From Dehalococcoidia bacterium (GTDB lineage Bacteria; Chloroflexota; Dehalococcoidia; DSTF01; JACRBR01), in contig JAKFYB010000018.1 in assembly GCA_021731085.1 (NCBI GenBank), forward strand, positions 93,647 to 157,646: a stretch of 64,000 bases of DNA. Direction: 5' to 3'. The notes below the pieces were generated by a model, which searched no databases, was not told where the DNA came from, and saw only the letters and a program-made list of their open reading frames with translations. Both the position numbers and the translations under genes were made by a program. Below, piece by piece: positions 50,278-58,398 of the stretch (the first letter of the stretch is position 1; each line of letters opens with the position of its first letter).

Positions 50278-51129
50278 CTAGATCCTGCTGTAGCCACTGC
50301 CTTTGAAGTCGACACCGATGCCCACCGCATTTTCGATCCAGCCGAATTCCTTGAGGATCTCCTGGCTGTACGTCACACGCCCGCTGACCTTCTCGAGCGG
50401 TTCCGTCGCCAGCAACAACGCCGCCTGCGCCATGACCGATGTTGGTTCACTGTTCGGATCATCCATTCCCCGCACGAGCTTGTGATGCACCGTGCCAGCC
50501 GTCGGCACCACCTGTGACGGCGAGAAGCACGTCACCGACACGCCTGCGTCGTACACCTCAGCGGCAAGCCCTTGCGTGAAGCGTTCGAGCGCCGCCTTCT
50601 CCGCGCCGTAGCACGTGCCGCCGTAGCCGCGCCGTGTCGCCTCATCGTAAGGCCCGCGCCCCGGACCGATCGCCGCACCCGACGAGATGTTGACGATGCT
50701 GCCGCTCCCGCGCGGAACCATGTCGGCCAGCACCTCACGGCTGAGGATGAACGGGGCGTGGAAATTCACCGCCCACGATCGCATCCAGCGCGCCGTCGGG
50801 TAATCCTTTATGGGGAAGAAGTAGGTGAGCGCGGCGTTGTTCACCATCACGTCGATCGGGCCATACGTGTCGCGCGCCGTTTGCACCAGCCGTAGGCAGT
50901 CTTCCTCGATCGAGAGGTCGACTGCGACCGGCGTAGCCTCGCCACCGGCGTTCTTGATCTCCGCGACCGTGCTCTCCAGGGACCCTTCGTACTGGTGGTC
51001 GCCTTCCTTCATCGTCCGGGCGGCGCAGATCACCTTGCCGCCCTCCGCCGCAAACAAGCGCGCAATCTCCGCGCCGATTCCACGGCTCGTTCCCGTGACG
51101 ATGCACACCTTGCCATCGAGCTTGCCCAT
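50278..51129 (-). CDS. short-chain dehydrogenase/reductase
   Basis: 283 residues of the classical SDR type. The cofactor loop is VTGTSRGIGAEIARLFA (about 12-28), NNAA follows near 95, and the catalytic Ser (NISSG near 150), Tyr and Lys (CYGAEKAALERF near 175) are all present. The basic residue after strand two (CAARTMKEG) suggests NADP(H). The substrate is not predictable. AGGAGGACATC precedes the ATG. Divergent from the MOSC gene. Confidence 0.9.
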   Translation of the reverse strand: MGKLDGKVCIVTGTSRGIGAEIARLFAAEGGKVICAARTMKEGDHQYEGSLESTVAEIKNAGGEATPVAVDLSIEEDCLRLVQTARDTYGPIDVMVNNAALTYFFPIKDYPTARWMRSWAVNFHAPFILSREVLADMVPRGSGSIVNISSGAAIGPGRGPYDEATRRGYGGTCYGAEKAALERFTQGLAAEVYDAGVSVTCFSPSQVVPTAGTVHHKLVRGMDDPNSEPTSVMAQAALLLATEPLEKVSGRVTYSQEILKEFGWIENAVGIGVDFKGSGYSRI

Positions 51130-51245
51130 GATGTCCTCCTTCTGGCTCTCGGTGCGCCACTATGCCACGCTTCACGCCTAGGTTCGAGTACGGCGCGCGA
51201 CCGGTGCGCCCTTTCGCGCGCGCTCGCGGGTTCAAAGGGACGACG

Positions 51246-52019
51246 ATGCACGTCGAAGCCATCTACATCGCTCCCGTGAAGTCGCTCCATCTGCAGAGCG
51301 TGGAGCGTGCGTCCGTCATCAAGACCGGCCTCGTCGGCGACCGCGAGTTCTTCCTGATCGACGAAAGCAACCGCCTCGTCACGATGCGCGACATCGGCGC
51401 GCTGGCGACCGTCCGCGCCGACTACGTCTTCGACCGCGAGTTGCTGCGCTTCGACTTCCCGGACGGTCGCGCGATCGAAGCAAAGCCGCTCGTAGGGGAG
51501 CCCGTCGCCGTGCGGTTTTTCGATGTACCCGACTGTCCCGCGTACGAAGTTCCCGGCCCCTGGGACGATGCGCTGACGCTATTCACGGGCACGCGCATGC
51601 GCCTCGTGCGTTCGGCCGAAAAGCGCAGTGGCGTCGACGCACTTCCCGTGTCGCTTCTCTCAACCACGTCCATCGATGCCCTACGCGACGGCAGCGGTGT
51701 GGCCTTCGAGGAACGCCGCTTCCGTCCAAACATCTACATCGCCGGCGCCGAACGCCCGCACCAGGAGGATGAGTGGCTGGACGCCAGCGTGCGCATCGGC
51801 ACCGCCGTCATCTGCGTCCGCATGCGCGACAGCCGTTGTGTCATGACGACGCTCAACCCGGACTCCGGCGAACACGACCACGATACGCTGAAGATGATCG
51901 CCGCCTACCGCACGGACCAGCCGAAGGAAGTGAACTTCGGCGTGTACGGGACCGTCACACAGCCAGGGGAGATCGCCGTTGGCGACGCGATCGAAGTGCT
52001 CCCTACAGAAAACGAATAG
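51246..52019 (+). CDS. MOSC-domain protein
   Basis: 257 residues. An N-terminal MOSC_N beta-barrel (VEAIYIAPVKSLHLQSVERA, then GDREFFLIDESNRLVTMRD) precedes a MOSC domain with the conserved Cys in MRDSRCVMTTLNPDSGEHD near residue 200, which in YcbX, mARC and MOCOS C-terminal domains binds molybdenum cofactor. No ferredoxin domain is fused. The ATG at 51246 follows AAAGGGACG; the frame opens 28 codons earlier without similarity. The following gene starts 16 nt after the stop. Confidence 0.88.
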   Translation: MHVEAIYIAPVKSLHLQSVERASVIKTGLVGDREFFLIDESNRLVTMRDIGALATVRADYVFDRELLRFDFPDGRAIEAKPLVGEPVAVRFFDVPDCPAYEVPGPWDDALTLFTGTRMRLVRSAEKRSGVDALPVSLLSTTSIDALRDGSGVAFEERRFRPNIYIAGAERPHQEDEWLDASVRIGTAVICVRMRDSRCVMTTLNPDSGEHDHDTLKMIAAYRTDQPKEVNFGVYGTVTQPGEIAVGDAIEVLPTENE

Positions 52020-52035
52020 AAGGAGACCAAACACT

Positions 52036-52617
52036 ATGGGCGCCGCGACCGAGAAAGTCATCGAGCAGATCATCGAGAACCGCAAGACGTTCGAACAGTT
52101 CTGCTACTCGCTCAGCGAAGAGCAACTCAATCGCCCTGCGCCCGAAAGCACGTGGCTCGTGCGGGACTTCGCCGCCCACCTCGCGACGCTCGATCCGATC
52201 ATGGAGCAGATGTTCACGGCGACGGCGGCCGGCGGCAAGCTACCCGACGAAGCCGATGGCTCACCATTCGACGTCGACAAGTTTAACGACGCGCTGGTCG
52301 CCGAGCGGCGCGACTGGCCGCTCTCGCGTGTGTTCGAGGAAGGCGCTGCAAACCGCGCAGCGCTCATCGCGGCTCTGCGCGAGATCACCGACGAGCAAAC
52401 GCAGTTGATGATGTATTTCGGCGGGGACAGCAAGCGCTTGGGCGGCAATATCCCCTTCGGGATGTTCCTATCCGGCTGGGCCTGGCACGACCCCATTCAC
52501 GCCTACGACATGCTCCGCGGGCTACCGGAACTGAAGGACGACCCCGCGCTCGTCGCCTGGACGAGCAACGTCTTCGTCAACGGCTATCAGAACGCGATGA
52601 ACAAACCAGCAGAGTAG
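52036..52617 (+). CDS. DinB/maleylpyruvate isomerase-like protein
   Basis: 193 residues of the four-helix DinB-like group related to mycothiol-dependent maleylpyruvate isomerases. FAAHLATLDPIM (about 50) and GWAWHDPIHAYDMLRGLPE (about 155-172) carry the likely metal-binding His residues. The start at 52036 has GAAGGAGA nine bases upstream. Co-oriented with and close to the MOSC gene, so probably one transcript. Function unknown. Confidence 0.82.
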   Translation: MGAATEKVIEQIIENRKTFEQFCYSLSEEQLNRPAPESTWLVRDFAAHLATLDPIMEQMFTATAAGGKLPDEADGSPFDVDKFNDALVAERRDWPLSRVFEEGAANRAALIAALREITDEQTQLMMYFGGDSKRLGGNIPFGMFLSGWAWHDPIHAYDMLRGLPELKDDPALVAWTSNVFVNGYQNAMNKPAE

Positions 52618-52753
52618 GGCGCACCCTTTGCCGAATCCCCTCATGGTGATGTTTCACGTGAAATATTGATCGCATGCGCTCCATCACCCCAGACGCGTCG
52701 AGCGACTTGTCATAAGAACGAATCACGATTGGGTTTCGGCTGTTGGGGCGGGT

Positions 52754-52942
52754 CTAGTGTCCGGCGCGCAGGGACATGGCAGTTTTGAGGGCCAAGCACG
52801 CGCTCGCGGCGACGACGAGCAGTCCAACGATCGGCGCGCCCGGTCCCGCGATCCACACTCCGAGCGCCAGGGTGGCTGGACTGAGGAGCATCGCAGCGAT
52901 GGTAACGAAGAGGATGGCGGCTGCTTTGGCGACGAGGGGCAT
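52754..52942 (-). CDS. small membrane protein, 62 aa
   Basis: MPLVAKAAAILFVTIAAMLL and a second helix WIAGPGAPIVGLLVVAASAC make two predicted transmembrane segments, ending ALKTAMSLRAGH. The ATG at 52942 is preferred over the longer open frame because the upstream part is polar and unlike a signal. No convincing ribosome-binding site. No family was recognised. Another small membrane gene lies just upstream on the same strand. Confidence 0.5.
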   Translation of the reverse strand: MPLVAKAAAILFVTIAAMLLSPATLALGVWIAGPGAPIVGLLVVAASACLALKTAMSLRAGH

Positions 52943-53028
52943 GCATGCATCATCAGGGCGCAGAGGTGTTCGATCAACGCGGCGCGTCAAGAACTTTGTG
53001 TCCGTGTGGGGCTTGAGGCGTCAGGGCG

Positions 53029-53208
53029 TCAGATGATCGTGAGCGTGCCGGCGAGGAAGACGAACGACGCCACGAAGGGAATGAGGAGGAATCCGATAGC
53101 GAGTGTCGCCCACCATGGGAGGTTGAACCGGCGCGCAGCCCAGATCAGCGCACCGATCAGGGCGAAGGCGGCAAGGAGGAGCGCGATGGCGAGAATTGCG
53201 CTGAGCAC
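53029..53208 (-). CDS. small two-helix membrane protein, 59 aa
   Basis: A GTG start at 53208 gives [20 protein letters not shown], a short basic turn (RRFNLPWW) and a second helix [25 protein letters not shown] lies exactly six bases before the GTG, the leaderless pattern seen elsewhere in the window. No family was recognised. It is followed by the gene at 52942 on the same strand, with 86 nt between. Confidence 0.6.
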   Translation of the reverse strand: MLSAILAIALLLAAFALIGALIWAARRFNLPWWATLAIGFLLIPFVASFVFLAGTLTII

Positions 53209-53214
53209 GTTGGC

Positions 53215-53220
53215 ACTCTA
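53215..53220 (-). promoter_or_regulatory. leaderless-type -10 box for 53208
   Basis: TAGAGT on the minus strand, then GCCAAC, then GTG. Confidence 0.4.
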
Positions 53221-53303
53221 CGGCGGCCGCGCGGCAGAGGGAAGTCCGGGCGATTGAACAAGCTTGTGTCCGCGAGCGCCTCATTGATGGCCAGGACAGC
53301 CCA

Positions 53304-53330
53304 GAAGGGCTCCTCCTAGAGGAGCCCTTC
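53304..53330. terminator. intrinsic terminator
   Basis: GAAGGGCTCCTC-CTA-GAGGAGCCCTTC, a perfect 12-bp stem, 38 nt after the stop of the minus-strand Thr/Pro repeat protein. Confidence 0.8.
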
Positions 53331-53368
53331 CGCAATTTGGACTGGTGGAAACGTGGCGCGGTTCGGCG

Positions 53369-54031
53369 TCAATCCTCGATTGGCGTCTCTGTTGCTTCAG
53401 CCGTCGCCTCCAGCGTTGGCGTCGGTGTATCGGTCGGAGTGTCCGTCGGCGTCGGCGTGTCAGTCGGCGTCGGTGTATCCGTTGGCACGTCCGTTGGCGT
53501 CGGAGTGTCAGTTGGCGTTGGTGTATCGGTTGGCACGTCCGTGGGCGTTGGCGTCGGTGTATCGGTCGGAGTGTCCGTCGGCGTCGGCGTGTCAGTCGGC
53601 GTCGGCGTGTCAGTCGGCGTGGGTGTGTCTGTTGGTGTCGGCGTGTCGGTGGGTGCCGGCGTATCTGTTGGTGTCGGGCTGTTGGTCGGCGTGTCTGGAG
53701 GCGCCGGGGTGTTGGTAGGCGTGTTCGTCGGTGCGGATGTCGGCGTTGACGTTGGCGCTGCAGGGCAGGCGCCCTCGCTGTCGTCGCCGATGAAGCCTTC
53801 CGCTTTCACGTGATTCTGCAGGTGCTTATCCAAGGCGTTGCGGTTGATGGTGATGGTGTGCGGACCGGCGTTCGGCCCCTGCTGGTTGCGATCGTAGTGA
53901 CAGATGATGACGAAGTCGTCGTTGCGATGGTCGGCGCTCTTGCCGCTGCCTTGGGCACCATGGGCGACCGTTGCGGCTAATAACGAGATGCCGACTCCGG
54001 CCGCTGCGGCGGAGAGGAAGAACCTGTGCAC
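53369..54031 (-). CDS. secreted Thr/Pro/Asp-repeat surface protein
   Basis: 220 residues. A signal peptide ([20 protein letters not shown], cleavage near VAHG-AQG) leads to a small domain [37 protein letters not shown], the C-H...HTI.....L..HL..H pattern found in many secreted proteins. Residues about 100-210 are a mucin-like array of TPTDTP and related units, ending [11 protein letters not shown]; no LPxTG or membrane anchor follows. The likely start is the GTG at 54031 with GGAGG eight bases upstream. A free or wall-associated, possibly O-glycosylated protein; the nearby GT39-like enzymes could modify Thr residues. Confidence 0.8.
   Translation of the reverse strand: MHRFFLSAAAAGVGISLLAATVAHGAQGSGKSADHRNDDFVIICHYDRNQQGPNAGPHTITINRNALDKHLQNHVKAEGFIGDDSEGACPAAPTSTPTSAPTNTPTNTPAPPDTPTNSPTPTDTPAPTDTPTPTDTPTPTDTPTPTDTPTPTDTPTDTPTPTPTDVPTDTPTPTDTPTPTDVPTDTPTPTDTPTPTDTPTDTPTPTLEATAEATETPIED
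53400..53720 (-). repeat. degenerate 6/12/18-bp microsatellite encoding TPTDTP units
   Basis: The coding strand repeats ACNCCGACNGAC-type hexamers with a dominant dodecamer for TPTD. The plus strand shows many copies of GTCGGCGTGTCAGTCGGCGT-like text. Perfect subrepeats make length changes by slippage likely. Confidence 0.8.
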
Positions 54032-54238
54032 GGATGAAACCTCCACTAGGCGTGGGCGTAACGAAACTGACCCCACTTAGCATCGGCACGGCGCCGGGAT
54101 TCCGCATCTGGCGCATTCCTCCAACACTCCAGTAGGCGGACTCGATCAGGCGAAGGCGTCAACGAACTCCAGATGGCTCTTGAGCGAAGCATTGCGCGAG
54201 CGTAGTCTGGCTTCAATCACCGCCGAGGGGAGCACACC

Positions 54239-55921
54239 ATGAGACGCATAGCTGTACTAGCGACCGCAATGGTCGGGCTGATGATGATCGCGCTCGTGGT
54301 GAGCGGGACGGTTTCCGCGCGCGCTTCACGGACGATCGTTCGTTGTGGCGCCGATGATCTGCAGACGGCGATCGACGCGGCGCCCCGCAATGCAACGCTG
54401 ATTGTGCGAGGTACCTGCGTCGGCAACTTCACAATCGCGCACGACGTCCGGTTGCGTGGATTCGGTCCGGCGACACTTCAGGGCGACGGCGGCACCGTCG
54501 TCACGATCGCGGAAGGCGCCGACGTTGTGCTGACCGATCTGATCGTTACCGGTGGGAGTGCGGATGCGCTGGCGCCGGAAAGAACGCGTACAGCTGGCAT
54601 CTACAACGGTGGTTCGCTCGTGCTTGACGGACGAACGTCGGTGCAGGAGAACTCCAACTATCATTGCGGACCGAACGACTCGCCAGAAGGGCCATGCGCA
54701 CTTCGGTATCCCGGAATCATTCATCGTACAGGTGGCGTCTTCAATGTTGGCAGCCTACTGCTGACGGATCGCGCCCGGATTGAAAACAACAATGGCCGCG
54801 GGGTCTTCAATCTTGGCACCATGACGATGCGACGGTGGGCGTCCATCGCGAACAACAACATGCCCGTCGACGGCGCTGGCGTGCTCAATTATGGAACGGC
54901 CACGATGCATGATCGGTCGGCCATCTCCGGCAACCGCGCGATGTCTCGTGCCGGGACTGGTGCAGGCGTTCACAACACCGGCACGTTCACCATGAACGAC
55001 AGGTCATCAATTCACGACAACGAAGTTCGTCAGAACGGTGGCGGCGTGTACAACCGGGGCACACTCACGCTCAATGATCGGTCGTCCATTCGTAACAACG
55101 TTTCTCACTTCACCGGCGGTGGCGTATGGGTTGCCGGAATCACAATCATTCGCGGGCGTGCTGCCATCGCTGAAAACGAAGCAGGTGGAGGCGGTGGAAT
55201 ATTCGTTTGGGATGGGGGCAGAGTGTATGGCTCACTCCGCGGCGTGACCGGCAACACGCCGGACGACTGCTACGGCTGTCCGACGCCCTCCGTCACTCCG
55301 ACGGCCGTGCCGCGGACATCGACGCGCTTCCCGACGACGCGAACGGTGGCAGCAGCGACACAAACGGCAAGCCCGACTGCCGTGGCCACTCGCGCCGTTA
55401 CACCGACGGCCGGAGCTGCGGACGCGAGCGCGACGCCGACCACGCCTTCCCCGACGCCCACCCCCGTACGGACGCCCGCATTGTATATATCGGTGCCTCG
55501 TTTTGGGCCTCAGACAGTCGGCGAACCCGCGCAGATTATCTGGACCATCGACGTGCCGACCATCGGCCTGCCGAGCGACTTCCCGAAAGCCGTCCCTGAC
55601 TACACGCTCATGGTCTGGCGCCTGACGTTCGACCGGACCTTCATCGACGTCGTGGCATTTGAATCGCAGAGCATGGACTGCACCTTCGCCTGGCTCGATG
55701 CTGCCGAGACGCAACTGGAAGCACGCTGCATTCCGCCAGCTTCGGACTATCTCGGAGATGCGCTTACGATTACGACGGTGTGCCTCAAGCCATACGGGCG
55801 CGGCACCGGTTTTGATGCGCCGTGGGGGTTTCCATCCGGTTTCGTCATGGACCGGGGCGTGGAAGTCCATCTCGGATACATCGGCAGCAACTATACGAAC
55901 GTTATAAATTGCAGTGAGTAA
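54239..55921 (+). CDS. secreted right-handed beta-helix protein with Thr/Pro linker and C-terminal domain
   Basis: 560 residues. A signal peptide (AVLATAMVGLMMIALVVSG) precedes DDLQTAIDAAPRNATLIVRG, the start typical of parallel beta-helix proteins. About ten rungs follow (GAGVLNYGTATMHDRSAISG, GGGVYNRGTLTLNDRSSIRN and similar), each about 22-25 residues with G-G-V-x-N-x-G-T-L. A Thr/Ala/Pro linker (about 345-425) joins a C-terminal beta domain with two or three Cys (LEARCIPP, TTVCLK) that looks like a cohesin/Ig-type adhesion domain. GGGGAG precedes the ATG. Divergent from the TPTDTP protein; both are probably surface-exposed. Confidence 0.85.
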   Translation: MRRIAVLATAMVGLMMIALVVSGTVSARASRTIVRCGADDLQTAIDAAPRNATLIVRGTCVGNFTIAHDVRLRGFGPATLQGDGGTVVTIAEGADVVLTDLIVTGGSADALAPERTRTAGIYNGGSLVLDGRTSVQENSNYHCGPNDSPEGPCALRYPGIIHRTGGVFNVGSLLLTDRARIENNNGRGVFNLGTMTMRRWASIANNNMPVDGAGVLNYGTATMHDRSAISGNRAMSRAGTGAGVHNTGTFTMNDRSSIHDNEVRQNGGGVYNRGTLTLNDRSSIRNNVSHFTGGGVWVAGITIIRGRAAIAENEAGGGGGIFVWDGGRVYGSLRGVTGNTPDDCYGCPTPSVTPTAVPRTSTRFPTTRTVAAATQTASPTAVATRAVTPTAGAADASATPTTPSPTPTPVRTPALYISVPRFGPQTVGEPAQIIWTIDVPTIGLPSDFPKAVPDYTLMVWRLTFDRTFIDVVAFESQSMDCTFAWLDAAETQLEARCIPPASDYLGDALTITTVCLKPYGRGTGFDAPWGFPSGFVMDRGVEVHLGYIGSNYTNVINCSE

Positions 55922-55932
55922 GCGTTGTTTGC

Positions 55933-56913
55933 CTATGACGCGAAGAGGTCGAGGCCTAGGCTACGGGAGAGGAACTTCGCGGCTAGCTGGCCTTTCACGC
56001 TGTTACCCGCGGCATCGAGTCTGGGCGCGAACGTGCCGAGGCCGCCCTTGCCCGGCGATACCGTGACGATGCCGCCGCCGATGCCGCTCTTGCCGGGCAG
56101 TCCGATATCCCACAGCCAGTCGCCCGACGTCTCGTAGAGTCCGGCCGTCGCCATCACCGCGAGCGTGTGGCGGCACACATCCGCATCGACCACGCGCTTG
56201 CCGGTGAGCGGGTTCAGCCCTCCGTTGGCGAGCGTCGCGCCCATCACGGCGAGATCGTGCGCGCTGACGTTAAGCGAACACTGCTTCGTGTAGAGATCTG
56301 TCGCTTCTGCCGGCGGCGCGTAGATGACCCCGCGCTCGTGGAGCAGGCTCGCGAGGTCGCGGTTGCGAAAATTCGTCGCGGACGCCGACGCGTACACGTC
56401 CTCGTTGACGGCGAGGACGCGCCCCGCGAACGCTGACAGTCCGTCGTGGATGAACGCCCACTTGTCGGCGAAGGTCGCTCCCGGCGAGAGGCTCGTCGCC
56501 GCGATCGCGCCCGGGTTTACGAGCGGATTCGTGCGCCCGTCGGTGCTCCGTTCGACCGCCTCCAGTGAGTTGAAGGGCAGGCCGGTGCCGTTCACGCCGA
56601 GCTTGCGCCGCGCCTCCTCGATGCCAATCGCCCCGCAGACAAGCGCGAACACGAACGGCTTCGACACGCTCATGATCGTGAACTCGTGCTGCGCGTCGCC
56701 GGCCGCATATTCGCTGCCACTGACGTTGACGACGGCGATGCCAAAGAGATCCGGTGCTACTTGCTCGAGCGCGGGATAGACGGACGAGACAGCGCCGTCC
56801 GTGTTGGCGCCGAAGCGCGCGTACGCCTGGTCGATGAGCGATCGCACGAGCTCTTCCCGCGGGAGCGTGCCGGTGGAGACATATGGCTGATTGGTGTCGT
56901 CGGCGTTTGTCAT
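55933..56913 (-). CDS. glsA: glutaminase
   Basis: Hydrolyses glutamine to glutamate and ammonia; beta-lactamase-like serine fold. 326 residues with the S-x-x-K motif in EFTIMSVSKPFVFALVCG (about 80), NPLVNPGAIAATSL (about 132), and GLPGKSGIGGGIVTVSPGKGGLGTFAPRLD (about 270-300), all typical of bacterial GlsA. The frame opens far upstream; the ATG at 56913 is preceded by GAGGACC and begins near the family start. It converges with the beta-helix gene, 11 nt apart. Confidence 0.94.
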   Translation of the reverse strand: MTNADDTNQPYVSTGTLPREELVRSLIDQAYARFGANTDGAVSSVYPALEQVAPDLFGIAVVNVSGSEYAAGDAQHEFTIMSVSKPFVFALVCGAIGIEEARRKLGVNGTGLPFNSLEAVERSTDGRTNPLVNPGAIAATSLSPGATFADKWAFIHDGLSAFAGRVLAVNEDVYASASATNFRNRDLASLLHERGVIYAPPAEATDLYTKQCSLNVSAHDLAVMGATLANGGLNPLTGKRVVDADVCRHTLAVMATAGLYETSGDWLWDIGLPGKSGIGGGIVTVSPGKGGLGTFAPRLDAAGNSVKGQLAAKFLSRSLGLDLFAS

Positions 56914-57081
56914 AGGTGGTGGTCCTCGGTGTCGTCGGACGTCAGTCGCCCGACATCGTACTGATATTCGCGTCTTGGCCACCGAATCGACATTCGGTGA
57001 TGGGCCAGGTGGCACTGGTGTCGTTCGCCGTGTCCGGCACACTATCCCCACATCCCGCAACCGGATGAAACGGAGGATCGA

Positions 57082-57387
57082 ATGGCGCTTCCACAAGTCG
57101 TCGAACTGAATGTGCAGGTCGAGCCCGATCATAGCTTCGACGTCAGGGCAACGACGATGGATGAGGACGGCCAAACCGTCAGTGGTAGCTGGCCGATCAG
57201 ATGGGAGGTGGTGACGGGCAGAGCGACCGTCGAACCGATCAACGGCCGCACGGAAGAGGGCCAGGCGATTGCGCGGGTCACCCGCACAGACGCTGCGCCA
57301 GTCTTGATTTCGTGCCGCGTCGAACTCGAAGGCGCCGATGACCTGATCGGCGAGATCCAGGTCGGCGGCCCGACCCTCAACGGCTGA
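57082..57387 (+). CDS. hypothetical beta-rich protein, 101 aa
   Basis: No signal peptide. The sequence MALPQVVELNVQVEPDHSFD, then PIRWEVVTGRATVEPINGRT and ISCRVELEGADDLIGEIQVGG, has the rhythm of an Ig-like or invasin-type beta-sandwich, although it is too short for a full assembly and apparently cytoplasmic. CGGAGG lies six bases before the ATG. It is the last chromosomal gene before the mobile element boundary at 57459. Confidence 0.65.
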   Translation: MALPQVVELNVQVEPDHSFDVRATTMDEDGQTVSGSWPIRWEVVTGRATVEPINGRTEEGQAIARVTRTDAAPVLISCRVELEGADDLIGEIQVGGPTLNG

Positions 57388-57458
57388 ATTCCGAGAGGCT
57401 CTCCAGCAGGTTCCCTAAGCAAACTAACCCCGCTCACAGCGCGAGTCTTGCATTTGAT

Positions 57459-57502
57459 TGGAGGCGACGACCGGATTCGAACCGGTGATGGGGGTTTTGC
57501 AG
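57459..57502 (-). other. 3' half of tRNA-Cys (GCA): attachment-site remnant
   Basis: On the minus strand the segment reads anticodon loop CTGCAAA (GCA), ACCCC, T-arm ACCGG-TTCGAAT-CCGGT, acceptor CGTCGCC, U73 and CCA. These are the tRNA-Cys landmarks, including U73. Bases upstream of the loop (GCGAT) do not pair with ACCCC and no D-arm or 5' acceptor follows, so the gene is cut at the anticodon loop. That is the usual crossover point for tyrosine recombinases in tRNA genes. The element lies to the right; the intact tRNA-Cys should be at its other end. Confidence 0.85.
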
Positions 57503-57620
57503 ATCGCTCCAGGTTTGGCGTTGTATGGCGAATAGGGGCGCGTGTCGGTGAATTGAACGAGGGCACTTACTAAGTTGCCCGCCAACGCCGCAACGCTCCA
57601 TTAAGAGCCTGGCCCTTTGA

Positions 57621-57649
57621 TTGCAGTGGTTGATTGCAAGCAGTAAACT
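57621..57649 (+). promoter_or_regulatory. sigma70-type promoter at the left end of the element
   Basis: TTGCAG (57621-57626), 17 bp, TAAACT (57644-57649). It would start transcription about 35 nt before the zinc-ribbon gene at 57689, which has AGGGGGAG as ribosome-binding site. Confidence 0.5.
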
Positions 57650-57688
57650 TAGTTCGAACAACCGTTCTTGTAATAGGGGGAGCCCGTG

Positions 57689-57893
57689 ATGGATCTAAAG
57701 ACTCAGATTTCTTGTCCGGAGTGCAAGCGCAAGATCTCGATCCGCGTCTGAATTGGTACCAGGCAGATCGAGAAAATGCGTCTGTGGCCTCACGATCAAG
57801 TTTAGTGGCGATGACGGGCGAAAGGCTCAGAAGGCCTTAGATGACTTGCAAAGAAGCTTGAACAAGACGTTCAAAGTTACGCTTAAGCTCTAA
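57689..57893 (+). pseudogene. frameshifted small zinc-ribbon protein
   Basis: Frame one encodes MDLKTQISCPECKRKISIRV and stops (TGA 57749). Skipping one T continues as ELVPGRSRKCVCGLTIKFSG, then DDGRKAQKALDDLQRSLNKT and a short end at TAA 57891. Joined, it is a 67-residue protein with CPEC...CVC (four Cys) and the TGDD-like/ALDDL helix found in small zinc-finger proteins of phages and mobile elements. Good ribosome-binding site (AGGGGGAG). The break GTC-T-GAA looks like a +1 shift; no internal Shine-Dalgarno stimulator is seen, so a mutation or sequencing error is more likely than programmed frameshifting. Confidence 0.7.
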
Positions 57894-57958
57894 TCGAGAC
57901 GCGCCCCAGATCGGAAAAAGCGCTTCACCGAGCTGAGCAGGTGTGTTAGGGCAGCTAA

Positions 57959-58390
57959 CTAGCGTCCCTCGCGGAGTCCAAGAGCCCATCCATCGACGGA
58001 CTTCAAGCGCCCGCGCCAAATCGGAAACTTATTGAAAGCATTGCCTGACCAGATCTCAACGTCCTTCAAGTGAACATAGACGGGCTCGAATCGTTCTGAC
58101 GTTTCCTTTGATCTCTCGGCGCGCCACTCATCCGCACGACTCTTAAACAGATCTCCAATCTGCGCGCCGTCCCCACTATTTCCCAAGCCCTTTGCAAGCG
58201 AGCCGCCTAGGGCCTCAAGCCATTGGCCAAGGCTTATGGTCATTCCCGAAACTAGAAGGCCGCCAACAAGCAAAGTTATGCCTATCGAGGCCGTTTCGTT
58301 TTCCGCCGACCTGATCCACGTGGTTAGGATCTGATCGCGATCTTCGGTTGAAGCGCCGACACCCTCTGATCCATTCGTTGATTCAGCCAT
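57959..58390 (-). CDS. single-pass membrane protein, 143 aa
   Basis: A polar N-terminus (MAESTNGSEGVGASTEDRDQ), one hydrophobic segment (IGITLLVGGLLVSGMTISLG, about 38-57), then a charged amphipathic region with WRAERSKETSERFEPVYVHLKDVEIWSGNAF. No family was recognised. AGGAGGGCTT precedes the ATG at 58390; the longer open frame overlaps the next gene and is not used. Eight bases separate it from the RelE/ParE-like stop, so it belongs to the same operon and may be a third component. Confidence 0.7.
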   Translation of the reverse strand: MAESTNGSEGVGASTEDRDQILTTWIRSAENETASIGITLLVGGLLVSGMTISLGQWLEALGGSLAKGLGNSGDGAQIGDLFKSRADEWRAERSKETSERFEPVYVHLKDVEIWSGNAFNKFPIWRGRLKSVDGWALGLREGR

Positions 58391-58398
58391 AAGCCCTC

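Noticed and set aside
53400..53720. CRISPR-like array
   Set aside because: The repeats are a coding microsatellite (TPTDTP) without unique spacers; no cas genes are near.
57689..57893. Programmed +1 frameshift as in prfB
   Set aside because: No internal Shine-Dalgarno-like stimulator precedes the TGA and the slip codon is GTC, not CTT; a mutation or error is simpler.
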